This document shows positions 11,401 through 20,015 of a DNA stretch of 55,586 nt, piece after piece. Every line of letters starts with the position of its first letter. Within the stretch, counting starts at the first letter, position 1. Origin of the DNA: Bryobacterales bacterium (GTDB taxonomy: Bacteria > Acidobacteriota > Terriglobia > Bryobacterales > Bryobacteraceae); contig JADJOP010000021.1 in assembly GCA_016713735.1 (NCBI GenBank), positions 1-55,586 on the forward strand, written 5' to 3'. Below the pieces are notes generated by a model. The model was given only the letters and a program-made list of their open reading frames with translations. It made no database searches and was not told where the DNA came from. A program made the position numbers and the translations under genes.

Positions 11401-12528
11401 ATGGCTCGCCCCGCTCTGCGCATCGAAGTCACTCCGAAGGACCAGAAAGAGTTGCGGAAGCTGTTGAGCGGGGGCGTGCAGCCGGTGCGAGTCGTGCTGC
11501 GCGCGCTGGCGCTGCTGCAACTGGCCCAGGGCGTGAGCGCGCCGCGGATCTCCACGATAGTTGCCCTGACGCCGCAGGCCATCCGTAAGGTGGGCCACCG
11601 CTACCAGCAAGAAGGCCTGGAACGGGCGCTTTACGAGAGGGAACGGCCCGGAGCGGCTACGTTGCTGGAGGACCGTCAGAGGCAGCGCATCATCGCCATG
11701 GTCTGCAGCGATCCGCCTGAAGGGCGCGCCCGATGGACCGTGCGGTTGGTGGCCGAGGAAGCCGTCAAGCGGCGACTCGTTCCACGCGTGGGAAGAGAAA
11801 CCATCCGGGTTCTGCTGCTCCACCACGATCTCAAGCCGTGGCGGGAAAAAAATGTGGTGCGTGGCCGAACTGAATGAAGACTACGTTGCCCGCATGGAGG
11901 ACGTTCTGGAGGTATATGACCGGCCCTACGATCCGCAAGAACCGGTGGTGTACCTGGACGAGAAGCCGGTCACCCTCCATGCCGACGTCCGTTCCGCAAC
12001 TCCAGCCGTGCCGGGGCGTGAGGCCAGACGCGACAACGAGTATGAGCGGCGTGGAACCGCCAATGTGTTCTGCGCGGTAGAGCCCAAAGCAGGCCGGCAC
12101 TTCACCTTTCCCACACCTGATCGCTCGGCGTTTCAGTTCGCACAGGTGGCCTTCCACCTGGCCCTACACTACCCGGAGGCCAGAACCATCCATCTGGTGA
12201 TGGACAATCTCAACATCCACTGCCGCAAATCCTCACGGATCTCTACGGGACCGAAGTCGGTGGCGAGATCTGGGGCCGCTTCACCATCCACCACACGCCG
12301 AAGCACGGAAGCTGGCTCAATCAGGCCGAAATCGAAATCGGCATGTTCTCGCGGCAATGTCTCGGCGCCAGAAGAATCCCCGACCTGAAGACGCTACGCA
12401 GAGAAAGCACAGCCTGGAATCGCCGTACGAACCAAGCGGGCACAAAGATCGAATGGAAATTCGACCGCAAGTCTGCTCGCCGCAAGTTCGGCTATACATG
12501 GAACTCTTTCAAGCGGTCTGAGAACTAG
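11401..12528 (+). pseudogene. IS630-family transposase with two frame changes
   Basis: The N-terminal helix-turn-helix region (MARPALRIEVTPKDQKELRK, ALALLQLAQGVSAPRI, LTPQAIRKVGHRYQQEG) is followed by the DDE catalytic core: VVYLDEKPV (first Asp), IHLVMDNLNIH (second Asp) and HGSWLNQAEIEIG (Glu). The first part is read in one frame to the run of seven A at 11846-11852, the middle in another from there to about 12235, and the end again in the first frame. Removing one A would join the first two. IS630-family members are known in which the transposase needs frameshifting, but the second break makes an inactive or mis-sequenced gene more likely. The stop TAG at 12526-12528 is partly built from the duplicated TA target. 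Confidence 0.85.
12501..12525 (-). repeat. IS630 right inverted repeat
   Basis: Ends GAGAAC next to the TA duplication. Pairs with 11331-11355 (23 of 25 bases). Confidence 0.88.
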
Positions 12529-12809
12529 TGGGGCCTGATGAGGACACGCCCGCAGGGCCCTGTGGGCGGAGAGTTTGCTCCACGAGCCCGCTTGCGGAAA
12601 AAGCGCCCGCGAGAACTGGAGCGGGACAACTCAGTGTCGCGAGTATCAAGCCGAGAAACGGCACAACGGCGCGCGAGGCGACGCCGTTCCTCGCGGAGGG
12701 CTGTCCCTGGTTCTCTCGGTTCCGGCTTGGGAAGGCGGCCCGGTCGCTGACGGCCGGCGCGGGCGACGACTTCTCTTGGCAGTTCATACAACACCTCCTT
12801 GCGGCTTGA
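12528..12809 (+). pseudogene. Remnant of the gene interrupted by the IS630 element
   Basis: Directly after the element an open frame continues (GPDEDTPAGPCGRR ... GQLSVASIKPRNGTTAREATPF ... SWQFIQHLLAA, stop near 12809). It is in register with the upstream signal-peptide fragment if the element and one TA are removed. The VASIKP block resembles the conserved N-terminal motif of the Solibacter-type TIGR03435 secreted family, in which a signal peptide is followed by EVASIKP. The downstream part does not match that family clearly, so the assignment is tentative. No other function can be proposed. Confidence 0.35.
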
Positions 12810-12891
12810 GGGTCGAAAACATATGGATTCTTCGGCCTCATGCTGACGTGCGAGAACGCCGAGGGAAGCGGACACTCAATCCGGTTCTATA

Positions 12892-13000
12892 CCGTCGGTA
12901 CCATGAGTTCCACACTATCGGGCCTTCAAATCGCCTGCGGCACACTATGGACGCAACGGAGACGGCGCTGGACCCTCGCCTTGTAACCGCGCCGCCTGAC
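12892..13000 (+). repeat. Decayed duplicate of the sigma-factor leader and first codons
   Basis: This stretch repeats the leader of the sigma gene at 14387-14490. Shared blocks are CGGTTCTAT, GTACCATG, ACACT and GGAGACGGCGCTGGACC, with similar spacing (57 against 54 bases between the first and the GGACGCAA block). The ATG of the real gene is ACG here and the coding match fades after about 15 codons. It is a relic of a second copy, now separated from the intact one by the collagen-like gene. Confidence 0.65.
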
Positions 13001-13269
13001 GTATGGACACGCCGTGAGAGACGAACCCCCGGTTGAGTTCTATCCGTACCCCCTGAACATCGAGGACTCCCCGCACCTCGCCGCAACTCCGTCGCACGCA
13101 GGTCGCGGAGGTCTTTAGTACTCTGCCTTCTTACCCTGTGTGCCTGGCGTTTGCGGTGTCCGCTTTGCTGAGTTTCTTCGCACGTCAGTGTGAGGCCGGA
13201 GAAACGGCCGGACGAGGAAGCGCTTCTGAGCGAACTGGTCCCAAGTCCGACAGTCAGAAAGGAATAGCC

Positions 13270-14060
13270 ATGCAAACCAAGAGAGTCTGGGCTACGGCGC
13301 TCTGCGCACTTCTGCCCGCTATGATCGCTTCCGGAGTTGAACCTCCGCAAATCCCACTGACGATTCACAACGTCACGTTCACCTATCTCCCCTCGGGGGC
13401 GCCCGATCTCATGTCGATCGGCGGTATTAACTTCGGCCCCGCCGTGGATCAGTGCGTCTGAACGGCATCGCCCAAACGGTCAGCAATTGGACGCCCGGGC
13501 TGATTGTGGTAAGCGTCTCCGGCGTTCAAGCGCCGGGCACCTATCTGCTCGAAGTGAGGCGCAACGAAACTCTGCTCGGCAAGATCTTTGGCGCACAGGC
13601 GGAAGTGACCCTGGTGACCGCGGGTCCGCAGGGACCAGCCGGCCCTCAAGGTCCGCAGGGCGTTCCCGGACCGGCCGGGCCCGCGGGTCCGGCCGGACGG
13701 GTGGGACCTCAGGGACCCATCGGGCCAGTGGGACCGCAAGGACCCATCGGGCCGGTGGGACCTCAGGGGCCCGCGGGAGCATCGGCGCTCTCGGGGTATG
13801 AAGTGGTTGAGAACGCGGGGGGGATCGCCTATAGCGACGCTCTGGCAGGTGTGACCAAGGTTGCGAAATGCAGCCAAGGTAAGAGGGTGCTCGGCGGCGG
13901 CTGCATCGCCACGTGGCAGTTCCAGAGGTATGCCAACCGGCCATTCTCGGCTGACGGAGGGCTCAACAACGCATGGCAATGCGGGTGGCACTATGACAAC
14001 CCCGAAATCAACGGCTCGGCCAGTTACCATGTCTACGCAATCTGCGCGACGCTGCCGTAG
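13270..14060 (+). pseudogene. Secreted IPT/collagen-like protein (one frameshift)
   Basis: Signal peptide MQTKRVWATALCALLPAMIA after an AAAGGAA ribosome-binding site, then an IPT/TIG-like Ig fold (ITIHNVTFTYLPSGAPDLMSIGGINFG / TPGLIVVSVSGVQAPGTYLLEV, shown in pieces), then 17 Gly-X-Y triplets of collagen type, then a Cys-containing C-terminal domain (VAKCSQGKRVLGGGC, WQCGWHYDNPEINGSASYHVYAICATLP). One base is missing around 13445-13455, so the signal-peptide part ends early at TGA 13459-13461 and the rest is read in another frame. If repaired the protein would have about 263 residues. Bacterial collagen-like proteins form trimeric stalks on the cell surface. The ligand is unknown. Confidence 0.7.
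13623..13775 (+). repeat. Collagen-like Gly-X-Y repeat tract
   Basis: Seventeen consecutive Gly-X-Y codon triplets (GPQ, GPA, GVP, GRV, GPI, GPV). At DNA level the block GGACCCATCGGGCC is duplicated, so the length may vary by slippage. Confidence 0.85.
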
Positions 14061-14447
14061 GTCGGAATGGATCGCGGAAGGCACGCCGATCGCGGGAGTG
14101 TCTGCGGGACCGTGATGTTTGCACGCGATGGGATGGACGCGGCCCAGGCTATCGCGGCCCCTTCCCGGTGCGGTGCAGCGCGACCGCTGCCGCGCTGCTT
14201 CCAGATCATCCAGGCGCTGCTTCCCTGTTCCCGCCTATCGAGAGAGCGCTTGTGCGCAGGCCTGGTATGGTCCATTCATCCATGAAATTCAGCGTCGGCC
14301 TCTGCGCGGAACGTGAGGGCCAATCGCCCCGAGCCATACGTCCAACCGGCGCTCGCCTGCTCGCAAGCACGATGGAGCGGGGGACACGGTTCTATGCGGT
14401 CCGTACCATGGAGCAGCCGGCGTTGCGCATGGTACACTCTGGACGCA
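14061..14447. other. Intergenic region ahead of the sigma/kinase pair
   Basis: About 390 bases without a convincing gene. Its last 60 bases form the sigma-factor leader that is duplicated in decayed form at 12892-13000. Nothing else recognised. Confidence 0.5.
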
Positions 14448-15050
14448 ATGGAGACGGCGCTGGACCGAGGCGCGGTGACTGCGCTTCTGCGGCAGTGGCA
14501 GTTTGGCGATCGCGAGGCGCGTGGCAAGGTGCTGCCGTTGGTCTACGAAGAACTCCGGGCCATCGCGCGCGCTTACATGAGCCAGGAACGGTCAGGCCAC
14601 ACGCTCAGTGTGACAAGTCTGGTTCACGAGGCGTTCCTCAGGCTGACAGGGCAACCCCCGGAGTCGTGGCGCGACCGGAAGCATTTCTACGGAATCGCAG
14701 CCAGGCTGATGCGTCAGGTGCTCGTGGACTACGCGCGCTACCACCGGGCGCGCAAACGCGAGGCTGCCGCGGGCACCATCGGGTTGGACTCGGCGATCGA
14801 AGCCCCCTGGTTCACCGAAGCGGACTACTTGACGCTGGACGCTTGTTTAAGCCGGCTCGAGAAGGTGAATCCGAGACGGGCCGGGATCGTGGAATTACGG
14901 TTCTTCGCTGGGCTGACCATCCCGGAAATCGCGGAGTCGCAGGACCTCTCTCCGAGTATGGTCAAAAAGGAACTTACCATCGCCAAGGTCTGGCTCTACC
15001 GGCAAATGCAGGGGGGCGACGATGAACTCCGGCTCCAGCCGGAAAGCTGA
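14448..15050 (+). CDS. ECF-type RNA polymerase sigma factor
   Basis: 200 residues starting METALDRGAVTALLRQWQFGD. Region 2 is visible (ARGKVLPLVYEELRAIARAY, SGHTLSVTSLVHEAFLRL, FYGIAARLMRQVLVDYAR) and region 4 near the C-terminus (VELRFFAGLTIPEIAESQDL, SPSMVKKELTIAKVWLYRQM). It matches the ECF subgroup common in Acidobacteria and Planctomycetes that is found beside serine/threonine kinases (TIGR02999 type). The ATG at 14448 is chosen because region 2 begins soon after it and the decayed duplicate aligns at this point. The last 29 bases overlap the kinase gene, so the two are translationally linked; the kinase presumably controls the sigma factor. An upstream in-frame start would add a short poorly conserved extension. 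Confidence 0.9.
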   Translation: METALDRGAVTALLRQWQFGDREARGKVLPLVYEELRAIARAYMSQERSGHTLSVTSLVHEAFLRLTGQPPESWRDRKHFYGIAARLMRQVLVDYARYHRARKREAAAGTIGLDSAIEAPWFTEADYLTLDACLSRLEKVNPRRAGIVELRFFAGLTIPEIAESQDLSPSMVKKELTIAKVWLYRQMQGGDDELRLQPES

Positions 15051-17445
15051 AGAGGTTTTCTTCCGCTTACTCGAACTCGATGCGCCCGCGCGCGAGGCGG
15101 AGTTGACGCGGTTGTGCGCGGAGGATCCGCCCACGGCGCGCGAAGCGCGTGAGTTGCTGGAAAGCCTTGGAGCCGCGGAATCCTACTTCGAACAGTTTCT
15201 ACCCGCCGAACCACCCCTTCCTCCCTCGCCCAGCGGCCGCCGCGCGGGAGCCTACCGGCTCGTCCGTGAACTGGGACGCGGAGGCATGGGGGTCGTTTAT
15301 CTGGCTGAGCGCGACGACGGAGAATTCAGCCGCCAAGTGGCGGTCAAGTTCGTGGGCTTTCTCACCGCCGGCGGCGACGCGTGGAAGCGCTTTGAAAGCG
15401 AGAAGCGGATTCTCGCCGGCCTTCGCCATCCGAATATTGCCCAATTGTTGGATGCCGGGGTGAGCGACGAAGGCACGCCCTACCTTGTGATGGAACTGGT
15501 CGACGGCGTGCCCGTGGACGAGTACTGCCGCAAGCAGAACTTGAGTGTCGCCCGCCGGATCGAAATCTTTCAGAAGGTGGCCGGAGCCATCGATTTCATT
15601 CACCGGAATCTGGTGATCCACAGGGATATCAAACCCGGCAACGTTCTGGTGACACCCGATGGCGTTCCCAAACTGCTCGACTTCGGCATCTCCAGAGTGC
15701 TCATGAAGCACGGCGAGGAGGGTTCCCTCACACTTCCTCAGAACCGGATCGCGACGTTGAACTACTCAAGTCCCGAGCAGTTGCAGGGTGGCGCGGTGTC
15801 CACAGCCAGCGACGTGTACTCCTTGGGACTATTGCTGTACGAACTACTGGCCGGAAGGCCGGCGTTCCCCTGCCGCGAATGCTCGCCGCTGGAGCTTCTG
15901 CGACGCGTGGTCGAAGAGGACCCACCCTCTCCCGGCATTGGCGGGGAGCTTGAACAGATTGTGATGAAGGCGATCCGGAAATCGGCCTCGGGGCGCTATG
16001 CCACGGTGCGCGAGTTCTCCGCGGACTTGGATTGCTTCCTCGCTGGCAAGCCCGTTTCCGCGGTCGCCCCCACGCGCATGTACCGGTTGAGCAAGTGGGT
16101 GAACCGCAATCGCCTGCCGGTGGCGGCTGGGGCGATCATGGCGTCGCTCTTGTTGGCCGCCGGCGCTACCGTGACCTGGCAGATGCACGTGGCGCGCCGC
16201 GAGCGGGCAGTCGCCGAGCGCAGATTCGGCGAGGTCCGGAAACTCGCCCGCTCCATCCTGTTTGAGTTTCATGATCCGATCTCGAAACTCGCCGGCGCAA
16301 CCGAGGTTCGACGGCTCATGGTGGCTCGCTCGCGCGAATACCTGGACTCGCTGGCCCGCGAGAGCAGCGAGGATGTCGGCCTGCAACTGGAACTGTCGTC
16401 GGCTTACATCAGGTTGGGGAACGTGCAAGGGAATCCGAATTTCTCCAATCTCGGCGATACCGCGGGCGCCCTGGAATCGTACGCCAAAGCGAGAAAGATC
16501 CTGGAAACCATCCTGGCGGCGCACCCCCGTCATCGTTCGGCCCTGCTGGAGGCTGGGCGGCTCTATGTCCTCATCGGCGCCCAACTCCTGCACGCCGGCC
16601 AACCGCTGCGTTCGCTGGAATTGAAGCGTGTAGCCCTGGACCACTGGCGGCAACTCGCGCAGGCGGATCCAGACGACGAAAAGGGGGCGCGGGGACTCGC
16701 CGCCGCGCATTCGGAGATGGCGACCGCCACCGATGAATTCCTCAGCCCGCAAGAGCGACGGAACCACGGCTACCAGGCCAAAGCGATCTACGAGAAACTG
16801 CTGCAAGCCCATCCCTCCGATGCGGAGAAAATGCGCGATCTTGCCCGTGTCCACAAATACTTGTGCGGAATGTGCCTGACAGATGCGGATTGTTTCCTCG
16901 ACCACGCCCACACGGCCGCCGACCTCGACCGGCGGCGAGTCCTGACTGACCCACGCAACTCCATAGCACAACTGGAACTGGCCCAAAGTCTCGGCCTGAT
17001 TGCGACAGGATGGGGCAAGAAGGGAGAATTCCTGAAAGCCTCCAGTCTCGCCAGGGAGAGCGCGACGCTTCGCCGGGTATTGTGGGAAGCCGACCCGAAG
17101 GACGCGCGCCTGCGCGACCGGCTGGCGTATGCCCTGGCTCAAGTCGGCCACTTCCAGGCCAAGGAGGGCCGGTGGCGGCAGGCGCTGGCATCGCTGCAAG
17201 AGTCCATCGGTCACGCCGAAGCCCTTGTGAACAACTCGATGGCCTATGGCGCTTTGGACACTCTCGGATGGGCACATCGCGAGCGAGCCGATATTCTTGC
17301 GAGATCCGGCCATGGGAATGCCTGCGAGGCGTACCAGCAAGCCGCACAGGCATACCGCCGTCTTGCCCCCCAGCGCAAGGCGTTTTCGGAGGCCAAGCTG
17401 GCCGGACTCGCACCGAACCTTGCCGCCTGCCGCAAGGCGAACTAG
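15022..17445 (+). CDS. Membrane serine/threonine protein kinase with TPR domain
   Basis: 807 residues. Residues 1-77 are a short helical leader. The kinase domain (about 78-340) has the glycine loop GRGGMGVVY, the VAVK lysine, catalytic HRDIKPGN (about 200) and DFG (about 220). One transmembrane helix follows (about 364-386, LPVAAGAIMASLLLAAGATVTW in parts), then an extracytoplasmic region of TPR-like repeats (LGDTAGALESYAKARKILE, SLELKRVALDHWRQLAQADP, AYALAQVGHFQAKEGRWRQA). All catalytic residues are present, so it should be an active PknB-like kinase that senses something outside through the TPR part. A GGGGGGCG site precedes ATG 15022, inside the end of the sigma gene. It ends 2 bases from the convergent CRTAC1-like gene. 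Confidence 0.95.
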   Translation: MNSGSSRKAEEVFFRLLELDAPAREAELTRLCAEDPPTAREARELLESLGAAESYFEQFLPAEPPLPPSPSGRRAGAYRLVRELGRGGMGVVYLAERDDGEFSRQVAVKFVGFLTAGGDAWKRFESEKRILAGLRHPNIAQLLDAGVSDEGTPYLVMELVDGVPVDEYCRKQNLSVARRIEIFQKVAGAIDFIHRNLVIHRDIKPGNVLVTPDGVPKLLDFGISRVLMKHGEEGSLTLPQNRIATLNYSSPEQLQGGAVSTASDVYSLGLLLYELLAGRPAFPCRECSPLELLRRVVEEDPPSPGIGGELEQIVMKAIRKSASGRYATVREFSADLDCFLAGKPVSAVAPTRMYRLSKWVNRNRLPVAAGAIMASLLLAAGATVTWQMHVARRERAVAERRFGEVRKLARSILFEFHDPISKLAGATEVRRLMVARSREYLDSLARESSEDVGLQLELSSAYIRLGNVQGNPNFSNLGDTAGALESYAKARKILETILAAHPRHRSALLEAGRLYVLIGAQLLHAGQPLRSLELKRVALDHWRQLAQADPDDEKGARGLAAAHSEMATATDEFLSPQERRNHGYQAKAIYEKLLQAHPSDAEKMRDLARVHKYLCGMCLTDADCFLDHAHTAADLDRRRVLTDPRNSIAQLELAQSLGLIATGWGKKGEFLKASSLARESATLRRVLWEADPKDARLRDRLAYALAQVGHFQAKEGRWRQALASLQESIGHAEALVNNSMAYGALDTLGWAHRERADILARSGHGNACEAYQQAAQAYRRLAPQRKAFSEAKLAGLAPNLAACRKAN

Positions 17446-17447
17446 TC

Positions 17448-20015
17448 TCAGCGGCTCGCGCCACCTCTCCCCTGCTGCCCCCGCGAGAGCCTGCGGTCCA
17501 GTGAGGCGAATGTAGCCTGCGGATCCTGTTTGCCGTCCCAGGTTTCTGCGAGCGGAACCAACAGGGAAGTGTCTTCATGCATCCTCTGCTCGACGTCGCC
17601 TTCCTGAACGCTGCCCCGCGGTTTCCACTCCTTGCCGCGCGCCCGAACTGTAGCCTCCAGCTGAATTTTGCCTGCCGCCGCGTTGCCGGCGCGGAACTCC
17701 AGGTACGCCAAAAGAAAGTGAGCCAGCGCCGAGCGATGATTGCTGCGCACGACCCGTTTCAGGTGAACTTGGGACTCCACTGGCCGTCCGCTGAGCAACT
17801 CAATTTCGGCCAGTAGCAGAAGCGCCCCGGTCTCCTCAGGGTTCAGAGCGTGAGCGCGTCCGGCTTCCTTGGCGGCCTGCCGCAGATCCGACGCGCCGCG
17901 CGCCGTGGCGGCGCGCAGGTACGCCAGCCGCTGAAGCGCCCGATGGCTGGATGGATTCACCGTCAGAAGCGCCTCAATCTCCCGCATTGCGCCCCGCGCG
18001 TCTCCCAGGCTGGCCAGGCAACTCGCCAGGTAGTATCGGGCATCCTCATGCCGCGGGTCCAGCGCCAACGCATCCTGGAACAGGAGCGCGGCCGATCGTG
18101 GATCGCGATCCTTTTTCAGCCGGTCCATCGCTGCCCTCTGCTTGTCCCAAAATGCAACTTGCCGCTCCCGTTCGCTCATTCCGGCCGGTAAGGCGAGCGG
18201 GGGCTGGCCAGGGGTGAGCCGCCAAGTGACGCCCGCTTTGAGCGGTCCTACATCTTCCACCCGCCCGTCAGGCCACCGCACCGTTACCCGGTCTGCCATG
18301 CTCGACTCACCGAGACCGATGTGGACCGACCGCGAACTCTGTGACAGGTAGGAAGCGCTGGATACGGTTCGCCGTAACGGGGTCCCGCCCAGCCATGCGG
18401 TTACCTGGGCGCCATCGCCTCCGCTCCAGGGACGGTCCGGCCGTCCTCGAAGCGACAGTCGCAGGCTATGGCCTTGGCGCGAGTCGTTGCGAATCAGGCG
18501 AACTCCGCCATCCAGGTCCACAATGGCGAGATCGACGTCGCCATCGCCGTCGAAGTCGCTGACAGCCAAGCCCCGGCTCACCCGGACCGCCCGCAACGGG
18601 AACCCCTCATCAGTCACCGCCGCGAAGTTCTCGCCGCGGATGTTGCGGAATAGGAAGGAAGGCAGACCCAACAGCCGCTTCGGTTCGGTGTCGGACTCAA
18701 AGGTGCTTCCAGCCGCCACGGCAAGGTCCAGCCACCCATCGCTGTCGAAATCCGCGAACTCGGCGCCCCAGCCAATCGAGCGAAGGGTTGGTTGCCCAAT
18801 TCCCCTCATCTCCGCGACGTCCGTGAAGCGGAGAGCGGCTGCTCCCGGTTTGCCGCCACCGGTCTTCAGCAAAGACTGTTGGGCAAGCAAGGATTCGTAA
18901 AGCGCGAACTGCTGGGCCACCCAATGGCTGATGAACAGGTCGTCATCCCCATCGCGATCGAAGTCGCCGGCCGCAAGTCCCATCGATCCGCGGTACTCAG
19001 CAACCCAGGCGGAGCTGCCCGCATCCTCAAACCTGCCTTCGCGGTTCAGATACAACTTGCTTTCGGAGATATCGTTGGCAACATACAGATCCGGCCAGCC
19101 GTTATTGTCGAAGTCGTGCCAGAGAGCGCTCAGACTCCGCCCGGAGGGATTGTCCACCCCGAGTTGCCCGGCTACCTCCTGCAAGCCGCCCTTCCCATCG
19201 TTGCGGAACAGAAGGTTGCGTTCCGGCGCATAGGAGGAGGGATTGAGCGTGTGAGGAACGGTTTGGCCAAATTGCTGGGTGTGAACAGCCCGCTGGCTGG
19301 GGTCATAGCGGTATTTGACATACCCGCACACATAGAGATCCGGCCAGCCATCGCGATTGAAGTCTCCCCAGCTTGCGCCCGTCCAGAATCCGGGCCGGGA
19401 GCGGATCGTGCCGCTCGGCGCAAATTGCCCTTGGCGATTGCGGAACAAGAGGATGGTGTTATTGCCGGTGACGGCGAGATCAAGCCAGCCATCGTTATCC
19501 ACATCCGCCCAGGCCGCGCCCATGCCGCGAATCCGGAGATCGGGAAAGCCAGCGTGATGCCGGAACCGGCCGCCGCCAATGTTTTCGTACAGGATCGACG
19601 GCGCCAACTCCGCTTCGCGAGCATGGAGCGGCCCACCCGCACTTACCACGACCAGGTCATCGTCGCCATCGTTATCGTAGTCTCCCCAGGCGGCCCCGCC
19701 ACCCATGTCTTCCGGGAGTTGGGAGGTCCGGTTTCCGGCGAATGTGAGAAACGAACTCAATCCGGCCTCCCGTGTGATGTCGGTAAACCGAAGTCCGCCG
19801 CCCGGAAGCCCGGCCGGCCGTTCCATCTCGCGGGTGATTCCTTCCATTTCCTCGCCTGGGTTGTACCGACGTTCCCTGCTCAGTTGTCCCCTGCCTAGCC
19901 ACAACAGGAGGCATCCCGCCAAGCCCAAGAGGCTCCAGCGGACGGCCAGCCGGACTCGATGCATCCTGCGGCTCAGACGGTTTCGGCTGTCGGGAGCAGC
20001 ATCGAGCGAAGTCAT
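17448..20015 (-). CDS. CRTAC1-like protein: FG-GAP/VCBS repeats, ASPIC/UnbV domain, TPR tail
   Basis: 855 residues. An N-terminal membrane anchor (VRWSLLGLAGCLLLWLGRG, about residues 25-45) is followed by seven FG-GAP/VCBS blades with calcium-binding-type DxDxDGxxDL loops (DYDNDGDDDL, DVDNDGWLDL, DFNRDGWPDL, DFDNNGWPDL, DFDRDGDDDL, DFDSDGWLDL, DFDGDGDVDL), forming an integrin-like propeller. Next comes an ASPIC/UnbV domain (about 540-615, GGDGAQVTAWLGG, SRSVHIGLGES, VTVRWPDGRVEDV) and a TPR C-terminus (LFQDALALDPRHEDARYYLA, YLEFRAGNAAAGKIQLEA). Exported and membrane-bound. The start overlaps the stop of the upstream cytochrome gene by four bases (ATGA), so the two form an operon. CRTAC1-like proteins often sit beside multiheme cytochromes; their exact role is unknown. 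Confidence 0.92.
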   Translation of the reverse strand: MTSLDAAPDSRNRLSRRMHRVRLAVRWSLLGLAGCLLLWLGRGQLSRERRYNPGEEMEGITREMERPAGLPGGGLRFTDITREAGLSSFLTFAGNRTSQLPEDMGGGAAWGDYDNDGDDDLVVVSAGGPLHAREAELAPSILYENIGGGRFRHHAGFPDLRIRGMGAAWADVDNDGWLDLAVTGNNTILLFRNRQGQFAPSGTIRSRPGFWTGASWGDFNRDGWPDLYVCGYVKYRYDPSQRAVHTQQFGQTVPHTLNPSSYAPERNLLFRNDGKGGLQEVAGQLGVDNPSGRSLSALWHDFDNNGWPDLYVANDISESKLYLNREGRFEDAGSSAWVAEYRGSMGLAAGDFDRDGDDDLFISHWVAQQFALYESLLAQQSLLKTGGGKPGAAALRFTDVAEMRGIGQPTLRSIGWGAEFADFDSDGWLDLAVAAGSTFESDTEPKRLLGLPSFLFRNIRGENFAAVTDEGFPLRAVRVSRGLAVSDFDGDGDVDLAIVDLDGGVRLIRNDSRQGHSLRLSLRGRPDRPWSGGDGAQVTAWLGGTPLRRTVSSASYLSQSSRSVHIGLGESSMADRVTVRWPDGRVEDVGPLKAGVTWRLTPGQPPLALPAGMSERERQVAFWDKQRAAMDRLKKDRDPRSAALLFQDALALDPRHEDARYYLASCLASLGDARGAMREIEALLTVNPSSHRALQRLAYLRAATARGASDLRQAAKEAGRAHALNPEETGALLLLAEIELLSGRPVESQVHLKRVVRSNHRSALAHFLLAYLEFRAGNAAAGKIQLEATVRARGKEWKPRGSVQEGDVEQRMHEDTSLLVPLAETWDGKQDPQATFASLDRRLSRGQQGRGGASR

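Larger units (their letters stand above)
11331..12525 (+). mobile_element. IS630-family insertion sequence, about 1195 bp
   Basis: Bounded by 25-base inverted repeats (23 of 25 identical) and flanked by TA on both sides (11329-11330 and 12526-12527). TA duplication within CTAG is the hallmark IS630/Tc1 target. The pre-insertion site reconstructs to ACTAGTGG. The single transposase gene fills the element. Insertion split a secreted-protein gene. Confidence 0.9.

Noticed and set aside
13623..13775. CRISPR-like or minisatellite array
   Set aside because: The repetition is codon-based Gly-X-Y with no constant spacer or repeat length. It is coding collagen-like sequence. No CRISPR array was seen anywhere in the window.
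15844..17340. Long minus-strand open frame (498 codons) opposite the kinase
   Set aside because: The kinase frame has all catalytic motifs and a TPR region. The opposite frame has none.
18792..19898. Plus-strand open frame (368 codons) opposite the CRTAC1-like gene
   Set aside because: Complement of the repeated DxDxDG loops gives a regular but meaningless pattern (VIVEV, AIAIEV).
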